Positions 28,901 through 30,477 of a stretch of 30,477 bases of DNA are shown here, piece by piece. The position numbers and the translations under genes were made by a program. Below the pieces are notes generated by a model. The model did not search any database and was not told where the DNA came from. It saw only the letters and a program-made list of their open reading frames with translations. The stretch spans positions 1 to 30,477 of the forward strand of contig JAFGOZ010000671.1 of the NCBI GenBank assembly GCA_016926235.1, in the 5' to 3' direction. Origin of the DNA: Bacteroidales bacterium (GTDB lineage Bacteria; Bacteroidota; Bacteroidia; Bacteroidales; UBA10428). Every line of letters begins with the position of its first letter. The first letter of the stretch is position 1.

Positions 28901-28974
28901 CCTAATAATTTTCCAAAAAATAATAAGGAAAAAAACAAAATAAGGGAAATAATTTTTCTCTCTCGCCCAATCAT
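16105..28974 (-). CDS. Giant T9SS-exported adhesin-like protein (Ig/PKD repeats, gliding-type CTD)
   Basis: One uninterrupted 4289-residue frame. A signal peptide (KIISLILFFSLLFFGKLLGA) is followed by a unique N-terminal region to about residue 130. About six 80-100-residue SprB-repeat-like units follow (to about 640), then about 25 Ig-like domains of about 90 residues (about 640-2888), a PKD-like module (to about 2983), 13 AG-x-DQ-type repeats of about 80 residues (to about 4027), two PKD domains with WDFGDG and WDFGNG, and the gliding-motility-type sorting domain (about 4188-4289). The protein should be exported across both membranes by the T9SS and displayed on the surface, probably as a long fibre for adhesion or gliding. 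No catalytic domain was seen. The PorP/SprF-like gene follows after 26 bp. No frameshift or internal stop was found. Confidence 0.96.
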   Translation of the reverse strand: MIGRERKIISLILFFSLLFFGKLLGADIRGWRNSPQIYCASEIDDTVYGIPASAGKPFLLINPDDGSELHFDFYPQYITKLDPGDGKYLCIIHFDSIYARWGAGTYTLRYGTWGSGSSYEETFDIISPVVGGVWLYSLPKYNACIYDGAFSLFNADSSNVSPNTGLFYIDGTLSTGSFNPATWGVGTHDISYMVTAAGCTEWAYDVMHVTVNDRPTVIFDPLDTVCDGNAAFDLESLGKVNQTGGSYSGTGVSYVLGQYIFNPAVTGTGTFPITYTYTDIGTGCVNSDVSNQVVLPGATASFSGLSAKYCKVDSTVILTGSPSGGTWVGSGVTPTGPATAIFNPNNVSLGTHQISYIYGDPLGCIDTATQSVQVGTPIEIRDLNSPYCESDANVVIRGICTTNGNLVDSFATFTGMTNLVAGKALFSPSTSGAGSYIATIYFTDTSGCMNIVTEPITVNAIPFVEISNLDTSYCLGGDTAYITGNYATGTFSGDISPYAPGVGMLVPADLGVGGPFDVTYTYTNANGCTNSVTEQTKVFGDPAAKISGNTTICRGDTTDITIVFTQGQQPFDFSYQSSRTGATYSYTGFANDTFVRGHFPVDTTIYSLLTVTDANGCSATGTGSAYVKVRPHAEITSNPQDIYACEGDDDFMEIDATCINCTFQWQQDGVDIPGATNSYITFTDIDATFEGAYKCVVNSDCGPEIESDTAQIVLWENTSIDLNPSDKLHCEGDLALFTFEATASHPVYQWRLNNQPVSDTGSYSMLVSVDSSSTTLIIDPVTSAYAGNYTCRVAGECGTLTSDVAVLTVDTTILIINDLEDITACPGDDVQFITSAIGSNKTYRWEKNGVTIPGEIDPSLAIISVTQGDAGEYRCWVKSPCGDSLATQPAQLTVNKNINLTSNPTDATRCEGDNVNFIVTTIGDSLNTTYQWIKDDTLLLSDGGNISGSNDHNLWLFNLTTADMGTYKCLIIGLCDTIMSTTATLVVDTNITIVKQPVSKSACEGSNVNFTAIANGGAGVTYQWQKEGVNIPGATTTTLTLTLVTSADSGAYRCIVKNACGDSAVSNTAVFTLNRMISLVSGPTDQTICEGDNISLTLAVTPVLGVPISYQWRFNGSNLLDTGSVSNSNQATLTLNNVPGDNYQGSYSCVATGPCNSVSDNAFLFVNSPVAVTAQPTGADICSGEGHLFEVSEDPNATGYQWFKDGAPIAGEDQYYLYIVNATTADSGAYFCVVYGDCENDTSINALLSVRNALSITASPLANKTACEGEQVLFRVITNPSSAISYQWLENGSPLQDTGNVSNSDDFELLLDPVTSSSDGAFYACMVWDACGDTMISGSSLLKVNEGITITKQPQNKTACENDNISFMILAPGVGISKQWYKDGVLMPGDTNNTLQIDTVDYSDAGTYYCVVMNACDSFASQPATLTVNYRPIIADEPTNQTACLGGSATFSITVPDSVNATFQWVNTITGPVVPDARITVDASGYLTFDVLQATDAGNYYCRVMNSCDTITSETRSLTVSEPITIGDQPLDHSVCSGDTVYLRVSVAAGANPVYQWQKNGVNIAGANAADYTIAPAYTADSGVYRCLITGTCSPTARISNNAVVVVDSAISLLNSLTSKNACTGQDIGFQILVSGTNPQYQWSKGGTPLVDGAGILGANDDLLTLFTVDATYAGLYSVTVTNSCGSRQDAALLSVQTTPTFTLNPSDITQCAGFGAGLSVATSTVTGVTYQWYHNGIALPGETNIDLIIDSLAMVDAGLYRCDAYYMCNGVGDTLTGNTAMVTVLDSIVITSEPPDYTECKGDNVTLQVLGTFNDSVVYQWYKMPGLAVANLAGKISGAQSNSLTINDLAASDEETYYCRLSGCHTKISRFSKLQLIDTTAITSQPIDAYAAVGGDAEFIVGASGDSLTYQWYKDGVALVDGGVISDALTDHIVLTGVSAADEGDYHCVVSGWCDLDLAVRTSFTAHLYIIDSSLIITQPTSKTRCEDESVTFTAALDNPSSHTFQWYKGTTPLSNNGRIAGVTSNILSINPVVLSDAGQYSCMIDDTVERSKPATLVVNANTNITRHPADASVCEGNNVRFDVEAEGYLLTYTWFKQGIATPIAGFTNDYLDIDSALKADEGGYYVVVDGACGTDSLPSFIADLKVTETPVITSGITSDTVCEGITKLLSVGATGDSLNYRWTWKGFQISDTGSYSGTSTNDLTILNTPEGYGGYYQCIVYNNCSNTSTSAQITVMLDPKIIDQPDADMVCEGSNAYFLIRLEESTDTLVYQWYHNGVALVSDGIHIIGADTNFLEINNVVSADAGTYECRITSTCDPVLVSNNAELTVNGNTFISQDPKSDTLCEGDQALFTITAGPAALITYQWYKNLTPLTSGGRIQGATSAQLTINNLVPADAGSYWCEVTGPCGAVQQSKMAYLTVNQTIVPNTQPSIDHLCEGEDATFRFDDVDGTNLTYQWTKNNVPLVSDGVHIVGATDSILLVNNVVQADSGSYVCEVRGECDTSAVRSIPAILHVSKITLYTAPPVSDTICEHQPANFSISTNHTDLIYQWYKDGNILSNNTNIVGATSPLLNILDASTTDAGSYWCEVQGFCDNSPQSSFTAELLVDVSTDIIDTVFGGGNQCVGASVDFLVNTQGSSLSFQWYKGNISNPLADGGNISGATTNRLTLTNISLTDAGDYFCIVTGTGKCVNQAISNTKRLTVAEPVVITLPPVGDTVCEGTATVRFEVNGTGASSYQWMKGGLPLRDTANYIGSSTNELYINAVTVNNRGVYSCLLSGTCLPSKGTDGAFLEVNELLNITTNPVDDEICENGYTSFRVNVDNEDSVSYQWTKGGVPLVEDPGHITGVDAPILYVNNALLTDDGPYQVNIGGSCNSDTRSATLTVNPYPDDAGTIFGPDTVCQGAEGLIFSVAYIPNASHVWTVTPGITIVSGQGTNQIIVDIGNSILGGTIRVQGVNGCGNGAESPVKTLTVNPVPYVYAGENVNLCGTSTTLNANSLSSGFSGVWTIVRGFANIDDDTLYNTAINSINQGDNVFQWTVSGNGCSAFDTVTISNNQQVMEAGEHQSICSHIYYFDATPPAYGKGEWSIVTGSGVNISQNDPNSIVTGLSKGRNVFRWSVQYNGCLSWDTVQIINGLPSDADAGPDQLILADNTFLNANDPTIGTGEWSLLNGAATFADRYLYNTGITGLMVGKNTFKWTITNAATGCSTSDTVNVTNNTADTTDAGSNQIICSSSTRLNGSDPFPGIGKWTVLRGSATFEDNTDPTTLVYNLARGENVLIWGVNLNGYTYDSVKIINNSPISSNAGSDQEICADSIVLNGNQPLDGVGTWKVTAGAGTFADDNVYNTLVTGLTYGDNRFEWTISKGGCTSSSEVTITNSTPTTAYAGQDVNTCKDTILLQPNTPAIGTGQWSVLSGAANFNGNYASGFATDDNYLLWTIRNSYCTSVDTVVITSNRPTTANAGANQSLCIDSVLMTASQPIVGTGIWSIVSGSGDFADMTDPNSRVRNLGPGTNIFKWLIDYNGCTSFDEVTISYDFVEAIAGYDQEVCNNRTFLEGNNPGENSGIWTIIGGASGGTILNPAKPNSEVINLDRGTNVFRWTISKNNCVSYDEVSIVNNMPSMSFAGEDQYLCTSQTSFNANPVTVGTGAWSKISGSGIINDSLDYRSPISNLGLGANTFRWTVTNGVCTSTDEVIIYNNQPVNVYAGLDQANCSDTAQLYAVQPELGTGQWSVMQGSATFDNPNLFNTKARSIGKGTNIFVWRVNTSTCYDQDTVEITNNNPTVATTSADQTICVDYAPLNANQAVYGTGLWALISGNGVIEDNSDFSTSVTGLGLGTNVFSWTITNQNCISTDKITITNNSPSPADAGMDIEVCQNSYDLRANSPVVGEGYWSLVSGYGIIQDTFNFTTNVSDLGFGPNTFRWTTYSGICSTQDEVIVTYNMASVDAGEPQTVYTNYTELKGNNPISGSGAWSLVAGAGTFDDSADFSTTVRGLGYNENRFRWTITNGICPAWDEVVIIYKPVPIANFEVNQAEGCPDLEVNFTNSTQNGTTYFWDFGDGTSSINTNPDNHTYTTPGRYRVLLTAYGPDGMDATKDTFIIVYQAPVADFDYSPDSVYVMQNMRCYNYSENSTSYRWDFGNGDSTDVPSPTYRYEVPGEYNVILWASNTNNCTDSILKTIKVLEDGYVVFPTAFSPSDEGPGDGRYDDYDGSNDVFHPHIQGVEEYHMEIYSRWGILLFESNDVEIGWDGYYKGKLLEKGVYVWKITGKFDSGRPFTNAGTFLLMR
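16900..20040 (-). repeat. Thirteen ~80-residue AG-x-DQ repeats in the adhesin
   Basis: Each unit starts AG-x-DQ-x-x-C, then LNAN-x-P-x-x-GTG-x-WS-x-x-x-G-x-G, a loop, GLG-x-G-x-N-x-FRWT-x-x-x-x-x-C-x-x-x-D-x-V-x-I-x-N. I count 13 units. Most have two cysteines, one after the AGxDQ box and one before the last strand, likely forming a disulfide. Units 3 and 13 lack the first cysteine, and unit 4 lacks the second. The repeats are diverged, not recent copies. Confidence 0.88.
20300..27060 (-). repeat. About 25 tandem Ig-like domains in the adhesin
   Basis: Each unit of about 90 residues opens with CEGDN-like sequence and continues YQW-x-K-x-G, a variable turn, L-x-I-x-x-V-x-x-x-D-x-G-x-Y-x-C, then A/G-x-CG and a final strand ending LTVN; P-x-D-x-T links the units. 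The B-strand Cys, core Trp and Y-x-C pattern are those of immunoglobulin-like domains. Units 12, 17 and 25 lack the Y-x-C cysteine and unit 15 lacks the first one. The first fourteen units alternate between a short and a long central segment. Confidence 0.9.
27075..28600 (-). repeat. About six N-terminal SprB-like repeat units in the adhesin
   Basis: Units of 80-100 residues share a C-x-x-D-x-x-x-x-L opening (YCKVDSTVILTG, YCESDANVVIRG, YCLGGDTAYITG), a G-x-F/W-x-G-x-G centre, an IFNP or LFSP strand, and G-x-G-T-x-x-I-x-Y-x-Y-x-D-x-x-GC near the end. This pattern is common in giant T9SS-exported proteins. The last unit (about residues 555-640) is more divergent. Confidence 0.75.
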
Positions 28975-29254
28975 ACCTTTAATGTCTTGTGGTTAATTCA
29001 ATGATTAGATAAAATGCAATTATCTAACTTACATATAATATTACGTTAAATTACGAAAACTGTTCAGCAGTATCAGGGTATTTATATATGATATTAATTA
29101 CCTGATAACCATGAAATTTCACACCTCATCTTGATGACGTAAATCATCATCTAACCATCAAATTGAAAAAAAAATGGATAAACACTTTTAAAACTTTGAT
29201 AAAAGCTTAATTTTAGATGACAAAAAAATAAACAAAAGAATAGAACATTTTTAT
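28975..29254. other. Divergent intergenic region, adhesin and tRNA-Ser
   Basis: No gene is apparent. The left part should carry the adhesin promoter, but no good match to TTTG-N19-TAnnTTTG was found on the minus strand. ATTAAAGG lies just before the adhesin ATG. The right end leads into the strong plus-strand promoter listed next. Confidence 0.5.
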
Positions 29255-29285
29255 TTTGTTAATAAACATTGATTTTATACTTTTG
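29255..29285 (+). promoter_or_regulatory. Bacteroidota-type promoter for the tRNA-Ser transcript
   Basis: TTTG (29255-29258), exactly 19 bp, then TACTTTTG (29278-29285) matches the Bacteroidota housekeeping consensus TTTG-N19-TAnnTTTG in every fixed position. Transcription should begin about 29292 and run through the hairpin, the tRNA-Ser remnant and tRNA-Ser, possibly into the four-helix-bundle gene. Confidence 0.75.
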
Positions 29286-29310
29286 TGGCACTTTTAAAAT
29301 GAGTTATAAA

Positions 29311-29382
29311 ACTTGTTCATTTAAATTATGCTATTCCTTTGTCAGAGAAAGAATACAGCATAAATTTATTTATAGAACAAGT
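29311..29382 (+). other. 72-nt imperfect stem-loop in the tRNA leader
   Basis: ACTTGTTC (29311-29318) pairs with GAACAAGT (29375-29382). Inside, AAATTATGC (29323-29331) pairs with GCATAAATTT (29358-29367) with one bulge, and the top is CTTT against AAAG. ATTTTTACC follows. Its position between promoter and tRNA suggests a leader structure or attenuator; it could also be a small inverted-repeat element. Confidence 0.5.
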
Positions 29383-29419
29383 ATTTTTACCGGGAAACCG
29401 ATTGATTTAACTGACACCT

Positions 29420-29479
29420 GGAGAGGCGGGTGAGTGGCTTATCCGCCGGCTGGCGGATGCTAAACTGACGTACTCTCCC
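29420..29479 (+). pseudogene. Truncated tRNA-Ser copy with palindrome in place of anticodon arm
   Basis: Compared with the intact tRNA-Ser 99 bp downstream, this copy keeps the upstream GACACCT, the acceptor 5' strand GGAGAGG, the D-arm (GGGTGAGTGGCTTA) and GCTAAACTGACGTACTC. The 12 bases in between are replaced by 17 that form a hairpin (ATCCGCC-GGCT-GGCGGAT). The variable arm and T-arm are missing: the copy jumps at a shared CTC to CTCTCC, which can still pair with GGAGAG. CATTTTTT follows. It cannot be a normal tRNA. Confidence 0.75.
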
Positions 29480-29486
29480 ATTTTTT

Positions 29487-29503
29487 GATTAGTTTTACTA
29501 ATC
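29487..29503. other. Small hairpin between tRNA-Ser remnant and tRNA-Ser
   Basis: GATTAGT and ACTAATC form a perfect 7-bp stem around TTT, directly after the T-run that follows the remnant. It might contribute to processing or termination; no function is established. Confidence 0.35.
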
Positions 29504-29518
29504 TAATTTAAGACACCT

Positions 29519-29606
<88 letters not shown>

Positions 29607-29628
29607 AGATTAACCAAAGGAGTAGCAG

Positions 29629-30090
29629 ATGTTTGATTTTGAAAGACTTGATGTATATCAACACGTAAAAGAACTAAATGTAAAAGTTCTTAAATTCATC
29701 ATTGGCAATAAAAAGATGGATGATTTTGTAAAAGATGAGTGGAAAAAGGCCAACATGGGTATAATCTTGCACCTTACTGAAGGAACCGGAAGGCTTAGTA
29801 ATTCTGACAAGAAACACTTCCTCACGCTTTCAAGAAGTTGTGTTTTTGAATGTGTGGCAATACTTGAAACATGTACAGGCTTAGGGTATGTGGATAGCTC
29901 ATTATACCAAGAGCTGTATGATGACTATGAAAAAGCATCCAAGATGCTGCTGGGTATGTACAGGAGCTATGATAAAACTAATTTACGGCCCAGAGAGTTC
30001 AACAAGGATTTTAACAAGGATTACAACAAAGACTACAACAAAGACTTTAACCGCGATATTTCGAATGGTTTTGTTGATGACAGTGAATAG
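29629..30090 (+). CDS. Four-helix-bundle protein (S23/IVS-type)
   Basis: The 153-residue protein begins FDFERLDVYQHVKELNVKVL and contains NMGIILHLTEGTGRLSNSDK and FLTLSRSCVFECVAILETCT, the recognisable pattern of the small helical family first found in intervening sequences of 23S rRNA genes (TIGR02436 type). These proteins form pentamers of four-helix bundles; their role is poorly known, with nucleic-acid binding suggested. Here it lies not in an rRNA gene but 23 bp after tRNA-Ser, with AAAGGAG 7 nt before its ATG. The C-terminus carries five 4-residue repeats (NKDF, NKDY, NKDY, NKDF, NRDI), an unusual charged tail. It may be read from the tRNA promoter. Confidence 0.88.
   Translation: MFDFERLDVYQHVKELNVKVLKFIIGNKKMDDFVKDEWKKANMGIILHLTEGTGRLSNSDKKHFLTLSRSCVFECVAILETCTGLGYVDSSLYQELYDDYEKASKMLLGMYRSYDKTNLRPREFNKDFNKDYNKDYNKDFNRDISNGFVDDSE
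30001..30060 (+). repeat. Five tandem 12-bp repeats in the four-helix-bundle gene
   Basis: Five 12-bp units encode N-K/R-D-aromatic/I. The first two share AACAAGGATT and the next two AACAAAGACT, so they look like slippage or duplication products. Copy number may vary between strains. Confidence 0.8.
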
Positions 30091-30133
30091 TCTTTAATTT
30101 TTTTTAATTTTCTTTTTTTTTAAAGTATTTTAC

Positions 30134-30141
30134 TATATTTG
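30134..30141 (+). promoter_or_regulatory. Candidate -7 element upstream of tRNA-Pro
   Basis: TATATTTG matches TAnnTTTG, but no TTTG is present 19 bp upstream, only a T-run. A second TATATTTG occurs at 30184-30191. GAGTTCTTTAAAT (30169-30181) between them resembles a boxA-type rRNA/tRNA leader. These are weak calls. Confidence 0.3.
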
Positions 30142-30142
30142 C

Positions 30143-30159
30143 CCGCTCAAATTGAGCGG
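30143..30159. other. CCGCTCAA/TTGAGCGG hairpin
   Basis: CCGCTCAA and TTGAGCGG are exact reverse complements around a single A. There is no T-run after it, so it is not a standard terminator for the preceding protein gene. The same CCGCTC/GAGCGG core recurs in the terminator after tRNA-Pro. Confidence 0.55.
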
Positions 30160-30200
30160 AGAATAGAAGAGTTCTTTAAATCATATATTTGTGATATTGC

Positions 30201-30221
30201 ACCCGCCTTATCATAAGTCGG
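30201..30221. other. Hairpin adjoining the tRNA-Pro remnant
   Basis: CCCGCCTTAT (30202-30211) can pair with ATAAGTCGGG (30213-30222) around one C, with a single C-T mismatch. It overlaps the 5' end of the degenerate tRNA-Pro copy and, like the palindrome inside it, has CCCG/CGGG ends. Confidence 0.4.
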
Positions 30222-30287
30222 GCAGGCAATCCGGCTAGCGCATCCCGCCCCGGGCGGGAGGATCGCAGGCCAAACTGCTACTATCTG
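30215..30287 (+). pseudogene. Degenerate tRNA-Pro copy with palindromic anticodon arm
   Basis: Without gaps and at a constant offset of 104 bp, TCCGGCTAGCGCA (30230-30242) and TCGCAGG (30263-30269) are identical to the intact tRNA-Pro. The 20 bases between them differ completely but keep the length: TCCCG-CCCCGGG-CGGGA forms a five-bp stem with a seven-base loop exactly in place of the anticodon arm. The T-arm is shortened (GCAG ... CTGC) and the acceptor strands no longer pair. It should not be charged with an amino acid. Confidence 0.7.
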
Positions 30288-30318
30288 CAAATTGATTGAT
30301 TTAGGTCTTTAAGTATTA

Positions 30319-30393
30319 CGGGGTATAGCGCAGTCCGGCTAGCGCACCTGCTTTGGGAGCAGGGGGTCGCAGGTTCGAATCCTGCTACCCCGA
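30319..30393 (+). tRNA. tRNA-Pro(TGG)
   Basis: CGGGGTA (30319-30325) pairs with TACCCCG (30386-30392), discriminator A. D-arm GCGC ... GCGC, anticodon arm CCTGC-TTTGGGA-GCAGG with anticodon TGG, T-arm GCAGG-TTCGAAT-CCTGC. The length is 75 nt, and CCA is not encoded. A terminator follows within about 35 bp. Confidence 0.96.
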
Positions 30394-30426
30394 CACAACG
30401 AGACTTTCTCAGTCTCAACCAAATTT

Positions 30427-30454
30427 AACCGCTCTTGTCGAGCGGTTTTTTTGT
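30427..30454 (+). terminator. Intrinsic terminator after tRNA-Pro
   Basis: AACCGCTC (30427-30434) pairs with GAGCGGTT (30440-30447), the loop is TTGTC, and an uninterrupted T-run follows. It is a textbook intrinsic terminator for the tRNA-Pro transcript. Confidence 0.88.
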
Positions 30455-30477
30455 TTTTAAGCCTGTAGTCGGAAAAG

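Noticed and set aside
16105..28974. Repeats as a CRISPR array or as recent tandem DNA duplication
   Set aside because: The repeats are protein-level, 80-90 residues long, strongly diverged, and lie in one open frame; there are no short identical repeats with regular spacers.
29420..29479. A second functional tRNA-Ser
   Set aside because: T-arm and variable arm are missing and the anticodon arm is disrupted by a palindrome.

Overview
The window looks like a chromosomal segment of a Bacteroidota bacterium, probably a marine, sediment or gut-type Bacteroidia or Cytophagia relative. The evidence is AT-rich DNA, a giant adhesin with a gliding-motility-type (type IX secretion, T9SS) C-terminal sorting domain next to a PorP/SprF-like gene, an ECF sigma factor coupled to a transmembrane/beta-barrel protein, lipoproteins with an acidic stretch after the lipid cysteine, and a textbook Bacteroidota promoter (TTTG, 19 bp, TAnnTTTG) upstream of a tRNA.

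Layout. 1-2020: a Crp/Fnr-family regulator (minus) diverges from a single-domain response regulator and a DJ-1/PfpI protein (plus). 2020-2557: a gene-free stretch with four GTCCCTGACGGGAC-like short palindromes. 2558-10113: minus-strand housekeeping and envelope genes, in transcription order a lytic transglycosylase, UvrA, a LOG-family protein, a SPOR-like secreted protein and an outer-membrane barrel with calcium-binding repeats. 10448-12557: an ECF sigma factor followed after 1 nt by a single-pass membrane protein with a C-terminal barrel-like domain. 12825-14899 (plus): a possible 32-residue membrane peptide, a serpin lipoprotein and a cysteine-rich lipoprotein, ending at a good hairpin terminator. 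15086-28974 (minus): a 4289-residue secreted protein with about 25 Ig-like domains, 13 AG-type repeats, two PKD domains and a T9SS sorting domain, followed by its likely PorP/SprF partner. 28975-30477: tRNA-Ser(GCT), a four-helix-bundle (S23-type) protein gene and tRNA-Pro(TGG).

How the parts fit. The adhesin and PorP-like gene form a SprB/SprF-like pair: the giant protein should be exported by the T9SS and held at the surface with the help of the small outer-membrane protein. The serpin is probably a surface-anchored protease inhibitor, comparable in idea to miropin of Tannerella. The sigma/membrane-barrel pair may be an envelope-sensing regulator.

Most unusual observation. Each tRNA gene is preceded, about 100 bp upstream, by a damaged copy of itself in which the anticodon arm has been replaced by a GC-rich palindrome (TCCGCC-GGCT-GGCGGA in the Ser copy, TCCCGCC-CCG-GGCGGGA in the Pro copy). 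The two palindromes resemble each other although the tRNAs do not. This suggests a family of short palindromic elements, or a mutational process, linked to duplicated tRNA anticodon arms. I could not run any search, so its novelty is untested.
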